From a bacterium (GTDB taxonomy: Bacteria > Deinococcota > Deinococci > Deinococcales > Deinococcaceae), in NCBI GenBank assembly GCA_021810505.1, contig JAJZIR010000017.1, positions 1 through 53,891 of the forward strand: a DNA stretch of 53,891 nt, given 5' to 3'. Both the position numbers and the translations under genes were made by a program. The first letter of the stretch is position 1; every line of letters begins with the position of its first letter. Shown here in pieces: positions 45,669 to 53,891 of the stretch. The notes under the pieces were generated by a model. That model was not told the DNA's origin and ran no database searches. It saw nothing but the letters and a program-made list of their open reading frames with translations.

Positions 45669-46868
45669 GTGAAGGTTGTTCTGGCATATAGCGGTGGACT
45701 CGACACCAGCATCATCCTCAAGTGGTTGCAGATCGAGCGAGGCCATCAGGTCATCGCGTTCACGGCGGATCTGGGTCAGGGGGATGAGGTGGAGCGGGCC
45801 AGGCAGAAGGCCCTGGCTACCGGGGCGGTGAAGGCCTACACCCTGGATCTCCGGGAGGAGTTCGTCCGCGATTTCGTTTTCCCGATGCAGCGCGCCAGTA
45901 GCCTGTACGAGGGCGCCTACTTGCTGGGTACTTCCATCGCCCGGCCTCTGATCGCCAAGCACCTGGTCCGGATTGCCCAGGAGGAGGGCGCAGATGCGTT
46001 GGCCCACGGCGCGACCGGTAAAGGAAATGACCAGGTCCGCTTCGAGCTCTCCGCGTACGCGCTCAAGCCCGACATCGTCACCATCGCCCCCTGGCGGGAA
46101 TGGAGCTTCCGCGGCCGCCAAGACCTGGAAGAATTTGCCAGACAGCACGGTATCCCGGTACCCACTACCCCCAAGGACCCCTGGAGCACCGACGCGAACT
46201 TGCTGCACATCAGCTACGAGGGGGGCCTCCTCGAGGACCCCTGGAGCGAACCTCCGGAGCACATGTTCACCAGGACGACGGATCCCCTGAAGGCTCCGGA
46301 CCAGCCCGAGTACGTCGAGATCGACTTCGAGAAGGGGGATCCGGTCGCGGTGAACGGCGAGCCCTTGGGGCCGGTGGCGCTGCTCTGCCTGCTCAATACG
46401 CTGGCTGGCCGCCACGGTGTGGGCCGGCTCGACCTGGTGGAAAACCGCTTTGTGGGGATGAAGTCCAGAGGGGTCTACGAGACGCCGGGAGGGACTGTGC
46501 TGTACCACGCTCGGCGGGCAGTCGAGTCGCTCACCCTGGACCGTGAGGTCCTGCATACCCGTGACCAGCTGGCGGTCAAGTACTCCGAGCTGGTTTACAA
46601 CGGCTTCTGGTTTTCCCCGGAGCGAGAGGCGCTGCAAGCTTATCTGGATCACGTCGCCGCTTCGGTGACCGGGACGGCTCGGCTCAAGCTGTACCGAGGC
46701 GGCCTCCAGGTGGTGGGTCGGCGCAGCCCGCTGAGCCTGTACAGCCAAGAATTGGTCACCTTCGAAGCCGATCAGGTGTACCGCCAGAGCGACGCCGCTG
46801 GCTTTATCCGCCTCCAAGCCTTGCGCCTGCGGGTGCGGGCCGAGCTGCAGGAGAGGGGCCGGATTTGA
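45669..46868 (+). CDS. argG: Argininosuccinate synthase
   Basis: A 399-residue ArgG, joining citrulline and aspartate with ATP. N-terminal P-loop-like [16 protein letters not shown], aspartate/citrulline segments [39 protein letters not shown], and [32 protein letters not shown] 45669 has GAGGTGGA upstream. It overlaps argH with TTGA and heads an arginine operon. Confidence 0.97.
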   Translation: MKVVLAYSGGLDTSIILKWLQIERGHQVIAFTADLGQGDEVERARQKALATGAVKAYTLDLREEFVRDFVFPMQRASSLYEGAYLLGTSIARPLIAKHLVRIAQEEGADALAHGATGKGNDQVRFELSAYALKPDIVTIAPWREWSFRGRQDLEEFARQHGIPVPTTPKDPWSTDANLLHISYEGGLLEDPWSEPPEHMFTRTTDPLKAPDQPEYVEIDFEKGDPVAVNGEPLGPVALLCLLNTLAGRHGVGRLDLVENRFVGMKSRGVYETPGGTVLYHARRAVESLTLDREVLHTRDQLAVKYSELVYNGFWFSPEREALQAYLDHVAASVTGTARLKLYRGGLQVVGRRSPLSLYSQELVTFEADQVYRQSDAAGFIRLQALRLRVRAELQERGRI

Positions 46869-48274
46869 GCCCTGGGCAGAGCGGTGCCCTCTGGGGCGGC
46901 CGCTTCGGCGAAGGAGTCGATCCTGGCTTCCAGCAGTTCGGCGCGTCGGTGGGCTTCGATCGCCGCCTAGCCGACCAGGATCTGCGCGGTAGCCTGGCCC
47001 ACGTCGCCATGTTGGTGCAGCAGGGAATCCTCAGCGGTCCCGAAGGCGAGCTGCTGCGCCAGGGCCTAGAGGGGATACGAGCCGACTTGGAGGCGGGTTC
47101 GCTGCAGTGGTCGGTCGCCCAAGAGGACGTGCACCTCAACATCGAGACCTGGTTACACCAGCGCATCGGCCCGCTGGCCGGTAAGCTGCACACCGCCCGT
47201 TCCCGCAACGACCAGGTGGCTACCGACTTCCGCCTCTTCGTCAAGGAGGCGGCTGGCCAGCTGGAGCTGGACCTCTTGGAGCTGCAGCGCACCCTGCTGG
47301 CCCAGGCGCGGCTGCACCTAGCGGCAGAGACGCTTCTCCCCGGCTATACCCACCTGCAAGTGGCGCAGCCGATCCTCTTGGCGCACTGGTTGACCGCGTA
47401 TCTGGAGATGTTCGCCCGCGACCGAGCCCGCCTGCAGGATGCGAGAGCGCGCATGGACGAGTGCCCGCTGGGAGCTGCTGCCTTGGCCGGGACGTCTTGG
47501 CCGATCGACCGCTGGGCCACTGCCAAGCAGCTGGGTTTCGCCAGGCCCATGGCGAATTCGCTCGATGCGGTAGCCAGCCGCGACTTCGCCTTGGAGTTCC
47601 TGGCCGCCTGCGCCATCGGGGCGTCCACCCTGAGCCGCCTGGCCGAGGAGCTGATCCTCTATGCCAGCTTGGAATTCGGCTTCGTGGAGCTGCCGGACCG
47701 CTTCAGCACCGGGAGCTCGATCATGCCCCAGAAGAAGAACCCAGATGGCCTGGAACTGATCCGCGGCAAGAGCGGGCGGATCTACGGCGACCTCATGGCC
47801 TTGTTGGCTGTGGTCAAGGGGTTGCCGCTGGCCTACAACAAGGATCTCCAGGAGGACAAGGAACCGGTCTTCGACGCCTTCGATACCCTCCACGCCAGCT
47901 ATAGGCTGCTCTCTGCGCTGCTCGGGGTCTTGGCCTGGAGAGCGGAAGTCACTGCCCGGGCGGCCGGGCGCGGTTACGCTACCGCCACTGACCTGGCTGA
48001 CCGGTTGGCCCAGCAGGGCCTGCCTTTCCGAGAAGCGCACGCTGTCGTGGGCCGTTTGGTGGCACTCTGCCTGTCCAGAGGCTGCAGCTTTTCGGACCTC
48101 AGCGCAGCTGACCTTGAGGCCGTGCACCCGCAGCTGACCGAGGAGATGACCGGGTTGCTCAGCCCCCAGGCCAGCGTGGCTTCCCGGCGCTCTCTGGGGG
48201 GTACTGCTCCGGAGCAGGTCGCCTCGGCCTTGGACGCCTGGGAGAGCAGGCTCTCCGTGGAAGGGGGTGTCTGA
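46865..48274 (+). CDS. argH: Argininosuccinate lyase
   Basis: A 469-residue ArgH that releases fumarate to yield arginine. Superfamily signature [23 protein letters not shown], with the catalytic Ser at the start; [17 protein letters not shown] and [12 protein letters not shown] are further conserved segments. TTG 46865 overlaps the argG stop and the 3' end overlaps the acetyltransferase ATG (TGATG). Confidence 0.97.
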   Translation: MSPGQSGALWGGRFGEGVDPGFQQFGASVGFDRRLADQDLRGSLAHVAMLVQQGILSGPEGELLRQGLEGIRADLEAGSLQWSVAQEDVHLNIETWLHQRIGPLAGKLHTARSRNDQVATDFRLFVKEAAGQLELDLLELQRTLLAQARLHLAAETLLPGYTHLQVAQPILLAHWLTAYLEMFARDRARLQDARARMDECPLGAAALAGTSWPIDRWATAKQLGFARPMANSLDAVASRDFALEFLAACAIGASTLSRLAEELILYASLEFGFVELPDRFSTGSSIMPQKKNPDGLELIRGKSGRIYGDLMALLAVVKGLPLAYNKDLQEDKEPVFDAFDTLHASYRLLSALLGVLAWRAEVTARAAGRGYATATDLADRLAQQGLPFREAHAVVGRLVALCLSRGCSFSDLSAADLEAVHPQLTEEMTGLLSPQASVASRRSLGGTAPEQVASALDAWESRLSVEGGV

Positions 48275-48801
48275 TGGCGCTCAGGATCCAATCCGTTCCT
48301 CTGGACTTCCATCCCGGTAACCTGAGTTTGCGGCGGGCCCGGCTCTCTGACCTGGGGGAGATCCACCAGCTGATTTCTTACTGGGCGGCCCGGGGGCGGA
48401 TGTTGGTCCGCAGCGAGGCGCTCCTGGCCGAGACCATCCGCGATTTCTTCGTCCTCGAGGACCAGCTGGCCCCCGGCGAGGACCGCTTGGCCGGAGTAGT
48501 GGGCCTCCACCTGCTGGGGCCGGATCTGGGCGAGGTGCGGGGGCTCGCTGTGCACCCCGAGTACCAGCGGCGGGGTTTGGGGCGCTGGCTGGTGCTGGCC
48601 TGCGAGCGCGAGGCCAGAGACCTGGCCCTACCCAGCCTGTTCGCCTGGACCTATGAGCAGCGCTTCTTTGAGGCCTGCGGCTTCGAGCGCATTGACAAGA
48701 GCCACCTGCATCCCCGAGTCTGGAGTGAATGCCAGCGCTGCCCGTTTTTCGAGAACTGCCAAGAGATTCCGATGCGCAAAGTGGTCGCGCCGGGGGACTA
48801 G
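48274..48801 (+). CDS. N-acetylglutamate synthase-like GNAT acetyltransferase
   Basis: A 175-residue short GNAT similar to the ArgA-type domain found fused to ArgH or ArgJ-linked in many bacteria. GNAT core GEVRGLAVHPEYQRRGLGRWLVLACEREARDL, then FEACGFERIDKSHLHPRVWSECQRCPFFENCQEIPM with the Cys pattern of this group. It would make N-acetylglutamate for arginine synthesis. ATG 48274 overlaps the argH stop by one base. Confidence 0.86.
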   Translation: MALRIQSVPLDFHPGNLSLRRARLSDLGEIHQLISYWAARGRMLVRSEALLAETIRDFFVLEDQLAPGEDRLAGVVGLHLLGPDLGEVRGLAVHPEYQRRGLGRWLVLACEREARDLALPSLFAWTYEQRFFEACGFERIDKSHLHPRVWSECQRCPFFENCQEIPMRKVVAPGD

Positions 48802-48825
48802 CCCGGCTTCTGGGAGGAGGTAAGC

Positions 48826-50001
48826 ATGCTCGGCCGTGAGAGGGCGCTCTTGGTGCTGGAAGACGGGACGGTCTATCGCGGTTACGCTTTCGGCCACCGG
48901 GGGGAGACGGTGGGCGAGGTGGTCTTCAACACCTCCATGACCGGCTACCAAGAGATCATGACCGACCCGAGCTATTACGGTCAGATCGTCTGCATGACCT
49001 ACCCTCACATCGGCAACTACGGGGTCGCCATCTACGATATGGAGAGCAACAGACCCTACGTGCAGGGCATGATCGCCCGGGAGTTCTCCGAGCACTATTC
49101 CAACCAGCGCGCCCAGCAGTCGATTGAGGAGCTGATGCGCGACCACGGGATCGTCGGCATCTCCGGCATCGATACCCGGGCGCTGGTGCGGCGGTTGCGC
49201 AGCGGCGGGGTGCTCAAGGGGGTGATCCTGCACCGGTCGGTCATTCACCCGGACGACCCGCTGGGCGATTTTGATCCTGAAGAGGAGCAGGCCTGCGTCC
49301 TGGCAGCTCTCCGCCATCCGGACATCGATGGGCGTGACCTGACCCCGGAGGTCACCTCGCCGCTGCCCCACGCCTTCCCAACCCTGCACCGCGGCAAGCG
49401 GGTGGTCTTGATCGATTTCGGTATCAAGCACACCATCATCGAGCGGCTGGCCGAGGTCGGCATCGAGCCGATCGTCGTTCCAGCTCAGACTTCTCCCAGC
49501 CAGATCATGGCACTGCAGCCCCACGGTCTGTTCCTCTCCAACGGTCCGGGTGACCCAGCTGTCCCCCGCTACGCCCACGAGACCGCCTGGAAACTTTTGG
49601 GCCTGCTGCCCACTTTTGGGATCTGTTTGGGCCATCAGATCCTGGGCTTGGCGGTGGGCGGGCGCACTTTCAAGATGAAATTCGGGCACAGAGGGGCTAA
49701 CCAACCGGTCAAGAACCTGCTGACCGGCCGCATCGAGATCACCGCCCAGAACCACGGCTACGCCGTGGATCTGGAATCTATCCCTGGGCAGCAGTTCAGG
49801 GCTACCCACCTCAACCTCAACGACGGTACCCTGGAGGGTATGGTGCACGCCCGCTACCCGGTCTTCAGCGTGCAGTATCACCCTGAGGCTTCTCCGGGAC
49901 CGCATGACTCGCGCTACCTGTTCGACCGCTTCGTCGAGGAGATAGATGCTTTCGACGGCGCGACCGGATTGCCGGTAGCACGCGCTAAGTCCCTGATCTG
50001 A
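48826..50001 (+). CDS. carA: Carbamoyl-phosphate synthase small subunit
   Basis: A 391-residue CarA, the glutamine amidotransferase that passes ammonia to CarB. N-terminal domain: [42 protein letters not shown]. Class I glutaminase triad: Cys267 in [16 protein letters not shown], His and Glu in [19 protein letters not shown] 48826 has GGGAGGAGG upstream. Fourth gene of the arg operon; its partner carB is divergent from argG. Confidence 0.97.
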   Translation: MLGRERALLVLEDGTVYRGYAFGHRGETVGEVVFNTSMTGYQEIMTDPSYYGQIVCMTYPHIGNYGVAIYDMESNRPYVQGMIAREFSEHYSNQRAQQSIEELMRDHGIVGISGIDTRALVRRLRSGGVLKGVILHRSVIHPDDPLGDFDPEEEQACVLAALRHPDIDGRDLTPEVTSPLPHAFPTLHRGKRVVLIDFGIKHTIIERLAEVGIEPIVVPAQTSPSQIMALQPHGLFLSNGPGDPAVPRYAHETAWKLLGLLPTFGICLGHQILGLAVGGRTFKMKFGHRGANQPVKNLLTGRIEITAQNHGYAVDLESIPGQQFRATHLNLNDGTLEGMVHARYPVFSVQYHPEASPGPHDSRYLFDRFVEEIDAFDGATGLPVARAKSLI

Positions 50002-50005
50002 ACTC

Positions 50006-50034
50006 TTGCAACAGCGGGTTCCAGCGCCTATCCT
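50006..50034 (+). promoter_or_regulatory. tRNA promoter
   Basis: TTGCAA (50006-50011), 17-base spacer, TATCCT (50029-50034), start near 50041, 20 bases before the tRNA. Confidence 0.7.
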
Positions 50035-50060
50035 GGTTAGGCCAGGCGGGGCGCTCCCGC

Positions 50061-50137
50061 GGCGATGTAGCTCAGCTGGTCAGAGCGCACGACTCATAAT
50101 CGTGAAGTCGACGGTTCAAGTCCGTCCATCGCCACCA
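50061..50137 (+). tRNA. tRNA with CAU anticodon (elongator Met, or Ile2)
   Basis: A complete 77-base cloverleaf including encoded CCA: acceptor GGCGATG/CATCGCC, D arm GCTC-GAGC, anticodon stem CACGA/TCGTG with loop CTCATAA (anticodon CAT at 50095-50097), T arm GACGG-TTCAAGT-CCGTC. The paired first base and lack of GGG/CCC in the anticodon stem exclude initiator tRNA. Elongator tRNA-Met is most likely; a lysidine-modified tRNA-Ile2 cannot be excluded. Confidence 0.95.
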
Positions 50138-50197
50138 AACCCCAGAGCACCCTGGCCTCCCTGGATTTTCGCGCCCCGCTCGTATCATAGAATTTTC

Positions 50198-51925
50198 ATG
50201 TCTTTCTCCTACACTTCGGGCATGTCTAGATTTTCTAGAAAGTTCAGGCAGTGCGCCTTGGTGTCGGCGCTAGGGGCCGGTTTGGCTGCAGCTCCTGCTC
50301 TGGCGGCGCCTTCAGGCACCCTGGTCTACGCCCTCCCCCCTGCGACCAACATCACCTACCTCAACCCGGTTACGCCGACGAACTACTACGACGTGGTCAA
50401 CGCCTGGGCGTACGAGAGCATGTACAAGCCCCTGTTCTGGGTAGATCACCGCATCCAGGTCGATTACGCTCGCTCCATCGCCAGCTCGATCACCACCAAG
50501 GACGGCATCCACTACTTCATCACCCTCAACCCCAAGTGGCACTGGTCGGACGGCAAGCCGGTCACCACAGCCGACGTGATCTTCGATTACCAGCTGATCA
50601 AGAGCATCAGCCTCAAGAACTCCTCGAACTACGGCGGCTGGGGGATCGGCGGGATTCCTAACGACGTGGTCTCGGTGAAGGCCCTAGGGCCCTACCGGAT
50701 GGAGATTACCCTCAACCAGGCTTACAGCCCCAACTGGTTTATCCTGAACGGGGCTGCCCAGCTGATCCCCCTGCCCAAACAGGCTTGGGACAAGTACCCC
50801 GGGCACCCGGCTAAGACCTTGGCGTACCTGCAGAAGCGCGGCGACAGCCTGGCTTTCTTCCGGGCGAGCCCAATCGACGGCCCCTTCCGGATGACCCAGT
50901 CCCAACACAATGTGCAGTTCGTGATGACTGCCAACGCTGAGTATGACGGGCACATGCCGCAGTACCACAAGCTGGTCTTCCGCTATTTCACCTCTTCCGA
51001 CTCCGAGTTCAACGCTCTGCGCACCGGCCAGCTGCAGATCGGCTACGTCCCCTTCCACCTCTACGCCGAGTACCACAAGCTGTCCGGATACCGGCTTGCC
51101 CCCTCGACGTCCTGGGGCATCACCTACATCTACCCCAGCTTTCTCAACCCCTCCGCCAAAGCGCTGAAGGATCTGGTGGTGCGCCAGGCCCTGCAGATGG
51201 CGGTGGATCAGTCTGCCATGGTCAAGGTGATCTACCACGGGCAGGCGGTGGCCCAGTACGGACCGGTGCCCAGCCAGCCTTCTACCTACCTGAGCCCGTC
51301 GCTTAAGAGCGGCAAGGTTCCTTATCCCTACGACCCGGCCAAGGCCAAGGCCATGCTCGAGCAGGCCGGTTGGCACCCGGTGCACGGCGTGATGACTAAG
51401 GGATCCGAGCGGCTCGCCTTCAGTATGAAGTACGCCAGCGGATCGGCCTCCACGCAGCAGGTCGCCGAGCTCTTCGCCTCCGCGGCGGCCCGGGAGGGTA
51501 TCAAGATCACGCTCGCTCCCCAGCCCTTCGATACCATCATCGGTGAGCTGGCATCGCCGAAGACTTGGGACCTGCTCTACTACGGCAACGGCTGGGTCTA
51601 CTACCCGGACGTCTATCCGACCGGTTACGGGCTGTTCGGCACCGGGGGCGGATCGGACAGCTCGGGGTATTCGAACCCCACTGCGGACCGTTTGATCGCG
51701 GCCACCCACGCTTTCACTTCAGCCAAGAAGTCTCTGCAGAGCCTCTACGCCTACCAGGACTTCTTGGCCAAGGACTTGCCGGTGATCTCGCTTCCGGAAG
51801 CAGCCGGCTCCTACACCGGAGCGGTGGGCGCGCTGACAGTCTACGCCTCCGGCGTCGGCGGGATCTTGAACCACCTCAACCCGGTCGGCCTGCTCTCACC
51901 GCAGTACTGGACCCTCTCCAAGTAG
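50198..51925 (+). CDS. ABC transporter peptide/oligopeptide-binding protein (SBP family 5)
   Basis: A 575-residue exported family 5 solute-binding protein (DppA/OppA type). Signal peptide MSFSYTSGMSRFSRKFRQCALVSALGAGLAAAPALA, then the large bilobal domain: INP-like start ATNITYLNPVTPT, KWHWSDGKPVTTADVIFDYQLI, LVVRQALQMAVDQSAMVKVIYHGQAV, YPYDPAKAKAMLEQAGW. The ATG at 50198 follows TATCAT and TAGAAT closely (nearly leaderless); ATG 50222 is an alternative. The 3' hairpin and lack of permease genes mean it is a single-gene unit here, serving a transporter encoded elsewhere. Confidence 0.92.
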   Translation: MSFSYTSGMSRFSRKFRQCALVSALGAGLAAAPALAAPSGTLVYALPPATNITYLNPVTPTNYYDVVNAWAYESMYKPLFWVDHRIQVDYARSIASSITTKDGIHYFITLNPKWHWSDGKPVTTADVIFDYQLIKSISLKNSSNYGGWGIGGIPNDVVSVKALGPYRMEITLNQAYSPNWFILNGAAQLIPLPKQAWDKYPGHPAKTLAYLQKRGDSLAFFRASPIDGPFRMTQSQHNVQFVMTANAEYDGHMPQYHKLVFRYFTSSDSEFNALRTGQLQIGYVPFHLYAEYHKLSGYRLAPSTSWGITYIYPSFLNPSAKALKDLVVRQALQMAVDQSAMVKVIYHGQAVAQYGPVPSQPSTYLSPSLKSGKVPYPYDPAKAKAMLEQAGWHPVHGVMTKGSERLAFSMKYASGSASTQQVAELFASAAAREGIKITLAPQPFDTIIGELASPKTWDLLYYGNGWVYYPDVYPTGYGLFGTGGGSDSSGYSNPTADRLIAATHAFTSAKKSLQSLYAYQDFLAKDLPVISLPEAAGSYTGAVGALTVYASGVGGILNHLNPVGLLSPQYWTLSK

Positions 51926-51937
51926 AGGCTCAAGGTA

Positions 51938-51970
51938 CGCCTCCCCGGACGGGACCCGTCCGGGGAGGCG
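51938..51970. terminator. 15-bp hairpin between convergent SBP5 and sufE genes
   Basis: Arms 51938-51952 and 51956-51970 are perfect complements around a 3-base loop, 13 bases after the SBP stop. It is followed by CTTTC in the plus direction and can also end the sufE transcript, whose stop is at 51974. Confidence 0.8.
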
Positions 51971-51973
51971 CTT

Positions 51974-52399
51974 TCAGCTGGCCGGACCGATCAGGCTGGC
52001 GGCTTGCCGCTTGATCTCGCGAACGATTGCACCCATCCCGCGCAGCCTCAACGGTGTGATCAGCTCGCCTAACCCCATGTCGAGGTAGAAGGTATCGGGT
52101 AGCTCCCCGACCTGCTCCGGGGAAGTCCCCCGTAGCCCCTGTTGCAGGATGTGGGCGTAGCCCCGAACTGTGGGCGCTTCTGCCGGGACGTCGAACTCCA
52201 ATACCAGTCCCTGCGCGCTTCTCTGAACGGTGACGAAGAAGGGACTCTGGCATTCGTGGACCTGAGCCATGGACGCCGATAGGTGGTCCTTGGTCACCAG
52301 TTTTTTGGAGTGATCGAGTAGGAGCGGCAAGCGCAAAGCCTTCGGTGCTTTGGTGAACTCCTCTACAATTTCAGCCAAGGGCTCTGGCAGAGCGACCAT
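51974..52399 (-). CDS. sufE: SufE-like cysteine desulfuration protein
   Basis: A 141-residue SufE, which takes persulfide from SufS and stimulates iron-sulfur cluster assembly. The acceptor Cys50 is in SASMAQVHECQSPFFVTV; other segments are RLPLLLDHSKKL, VRGYAHILQQGLRGTSPEQV and LGLGELITPLRLRGMGAIV. ATG 52399 lies 6 bases after CATTGT of a consensus promoter. The neighbouring rhodanese gene is divergent; both handle sulfane sulfur. No other suf gene is near. Confidence 0.9.
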   Translation of the reverse strand: MVALPEPLAEIVEEFTKAPKALRLPLLLDHSKKLVTKDHLSASMAQVHECQSPFFVTVQRSAQGLVLEFDVPAEAPTVRGYAHILQQGLRGTSPEQVGELPDTFYLDMGLGELITPLRLRGMGAIVREIKRQAASLIGPAS

Positions 52400-52405
52400 G
52401 ACCCG

Positions 52406-52434
52406 ACAATGCGCGCTAGGGCCCGCGCTGTCAA
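52406..52434 (-). promoter_or_regulatory. Consensus leaderless promoter of sufE
   Basis: Minus-strand TTGACA (52429-52434), 17-base spacer, CATTGT (52406-52411), then exactly 6 bases to ATG 52399. One of the two clearest leaderless promoters in the window. Confidence 0.8.
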
Positions 52435-52556
52435 CCAGTGCGCCCACAGTGAGCTAAGCCATGGCGCCGGGAGCCGCCCCTTACCTATAGTTGAACCGCC
52501 CTGCCTCGCGGCGCTCACTGAGCGCTTATTGGCCGGAGCAGGGCTGAGGAGTGTCT

Positions 52557-53405
52557 ATGAACTATGCGCACTCAGAGGCGTTGGTGGATACCCAGTGGGT
52601 GGCGGACCACCTGCAGGACCGTGCGGTGAGGGTAGTCGAAGCAGACGAGGACGTCTTGCTCTACGAGGTGGGCCACCTGCCAGGAGCGGTCAAGGTCGAC
52701 TGGCACCTGGACCTGCAGCGCGAAGACGCTCGCGATTTCATCGACGAGGGCGGATTCGCCGCCTTGATGTCTCGCCTGGGGATTGCGCCGGACACCACTG
52801 TGGTTCTCTACGGAGATCAGAATAACTGGTGGGCGGCCTACGCTTTTTGGTTCTTCGCCTACAACGGCCACACCCACCTCAAGATCATGGATGGGGGTCG
52901 GGCCAAGTGGGCGGCTGAAAACCGGCCACTCACTGCGGAGGTTCCCAGCTACCCTCCGGCGCCGTACCGAGTTCCCTACCGCGACGAGAGCATCCGGGCT
53001 TATCGCGATGGCGTCCTCAAGCACCTGCTGAAGGTGCGCGACGGCAAGGGTGCGCTCGTCGACGTGCGCTCACCGGATGAGTACAGCGGTAAACTCACCC
53101 ATATGCCCAACTACCCCCAGGAAGGGGCTTTGAGGGCCGGCCATATCCCCGGCGCCCGGAGTATCCCTTGGGCCCGAGCGGTCCGGCCCGACGGTACTTT
53201 CAAGAGCGCCGATGAGCTGGCCGAGCTCTATCGGGACCAGGGAGTGACCCCGGACAAGGATGTGATCGCGTACTGCCGCATCGCTGAGCGCAGCAGCCAC
53301 ACCTGGTTTGTGTTGAAGTACCTATTGGGCTATCCCAAGGTGGCCAACTACGATGGTTCCTGGACCGAGTGGGGCAACATCGTGGGTATGCCGATCGAGA
53401 AATGA
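52557..53405 (+). CDS. Thiosulfate/3-mercaptopyruvate sulfurtransferase
   Basis: A 282-residue two-domain rhodanese. The inactive N-terminal domain has [24 protein letters not shown]; the active Cys240 is in [22 protein letters not shown], the loop typical of SseA/CysA-type enzymes of Actinobacteria and Deinococcota. It transfers sulfur from thiosulfate or mercaptopyruvate to cyanide, thioredoxin or SufE-like acceptors. ATG 52557 has AGGAG five bases upstream; the GTG at 52551 is in frame but without spacing. TATAGT at 52486-52491 may be the -10. Confidence 0.92.
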   Translation: MNYAHSEALVDTQWVADHLQDRAVRVVEADEDVLLYEVGHLPGAVKVDWHLDLQREDARDFIDEGGFAALMSRLGIAPDTTVVLYGDQNNWWAAYAFWFFAYNGHTHLKIMDGGRAKWAAENRPLTAEVPSYPPAPYRVPYRDESIRAYRDGVLKHLLKVRDGKGALVDVRSPDEYSGKLTHMPNYPQEGALRAGHIPGARSIPWARAVRPDGTFKSADELAELYRDQGVTPDKDVIAYCRIAERSSHTWFVLKYLLGYPKVANYDGSWTEWGNIVGMPIEK

Positions 53406-53728
53406 CCCAGGCTCTTAGGTGAAGCGGGGGCTATAGCGCAGAGCGAAAGGGCGCGGGCGGCTGCAAGAGCCGTGGACCCGCCGTGCGGGATCGCTCTCTG
53501 ATCCTCCTGGCGGTGCGCGGATCCGCGCACCGCTGCCCTACGCTTGTTTCCCCGCTCCGCCGGATGCCTTTTCTGAACTGCGGGGGCTGCGGCGGAGACT
53601 GTCCCGAAGCAGGTTGTTTCTGCCGGACGCCCCCTGGTACTGCTGCTTTCCGGAAAAGTTCGGCGGCTGCTTTTTGCATTGCAGTGTGCCGGTCCGCGTA
53701 GTAGAATTTCCAGGAAAGCGAGGTCTAT
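53406..53728. other. Intergenic region with a 24-base palindrome
   Basis: No convincing gene. A perfect palindrome, centred on GGATCC, spans 53510-53533 (each arm 12 bases) and may end the sulfurtransferase transcript or bind a dimeric protein. A 72-codon plus-strand frame (53483-53701) would encode a Cys-rich stretch, NCGGCGGDCPEAGCFC, but it has no SD and crosses the palindrome and promoter; it is not called as a gene. Confidence 0.5.
53679..53707 (+). promoter_or_regulatory. Promoter of the terminal sugar-binding protein gene
   Basis: TTGCAG (53679-53684), 17-base spacer, TAGAAT (53702-53707), start near 53714, then CGAGGT before GTG 53729. Confidence 0.72.
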
Positions 53729-53891
53729 GTGAGGAAACGAGTACCTGCGGTTGTCTCTGTATTGTCCGCTGCCCTGATCGCCCCCTTGGCCCAAGCCGCC
53801 TCGGTCCACCTCACCATCTGGTCCTTCTTGACCCAGCCCGAGGTCAACGTGGTCCAGAAGCTGGCTGATCAGTGGGCCAAGGCCCACGGAG
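53729..53891 (+). CDS. Extracellular sugar-binding protein, 5' part only
   Basis: The first 54 codons of a gene cut by the window end. The signal peptide VRKRVPAVVSVLSAALIAPLAQA is followed by ASVHLTIWSFLTQPEVNVVQKLADQWAKAHG, the typical start of family 1 sugar-binding proteins (VTLTIWS..., then helix ending in the binding lobe). Start GTG 53729 has CGAGGT four bases upstream. It probably opens a second sugar ABC operon. Confidence 0.82.
   Translation, partial: MRKRVPAVVSVLSAALIAPLAQAASVHLTIWSFLTQPEVNVVQKLADQWAKAHG

Noticed and set aside
45504-46817. 437-codon minus-strand frame
   Set aside because: Antisense to argG, whose motifs are unambiguous.
48628-49905. 425-codon minus-strand frame
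   Set aside because: Antisense to carA with its complete glutaminase triad.

Overview
This is a GC-rich bacterial chromosome segment with about 50 protein genes, one tRNA and no phage, IS or CRISPR. The best guess for the source is a member of Deinococcota (Deinococcus-Thermus) or a relative. Reasons: a Thermus-type homoisocitrate dehydrogenase, a DUF4900-like giant minor pilin, type 5 uracil-DNA glycosylase, Rex, HisIE, a short ArgA-type acetyltransferase beside argH, and many genes whose -10 box ends 5-6 bases before the start codon (leaderless mRNA, common in that phylum). No rRNA is present, so this is inference.

Layout. 1-783: a repeat block and a decayed nadE pseudogene. 784-8090 (minus): a sugar operon read from a strong promoter at 8062-8090: solute-binding protein, two permeases, a GH31 glycosidase and an AGE-family epimerase. 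8262-9545 (minus): an ArsB-type pump. 9597-13378 (minus): four pilin-like genes (FimT, PilV, PilW, PilX types). 13433-16066 (minus): molybdate/tungstate permease and binding protein behind an XRE regulator that carries a ligand-binding domain. 16162-19458 (plus): secreted BNR-repeat protein, LysM amidase and a secreted repeat protein. 19463-24147: truA and a 3-oxoacid CoA-transferase that start on overlapping ATGs, a lipoprotein, an aldo/keto reductase and a TetR regulator.

24287-36724 (plus): a long collinear block: mutS2, rlmN, TPR and SPOR proteins, rex, a c-di-AMP receptor-like protein, rqcH, an acetyltransferase, a 2-hydroxyacid dehydrogenase, homoisocitrate dehydrogenase, hisF and hisIE. 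Most neighbours overlap by 4 bases. Three gaps are bridged by tiny ORFs that begin 0-2 bases after one stop codon and end on the GTGA of the next gene. 36763-45425 (minus): fprA, a Crp/Fnr regulator, gyrA, udg and carB. 45669-50001 (plus): argG-argH-argA-carA, divergent from carB, with a perfect ARG-box match in the promoter. Then come tRNA-CAU, an oligopeptide-binding protein, sufE, a thiosulfate/mercaptopyruvate sulfurtransferase and the start of another sugar-binding protein cut by the window edge.

The most unusual observations concern gene expression signals rather than a new gene cassette: shared start codons of truA and the CoA-transferase, widespread predicted leaderless promoters, bridge mini-ORFs, and a duplicated initiation site ahead of a permease. 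No defence system or clearly novel multi-gene machine was recognised.
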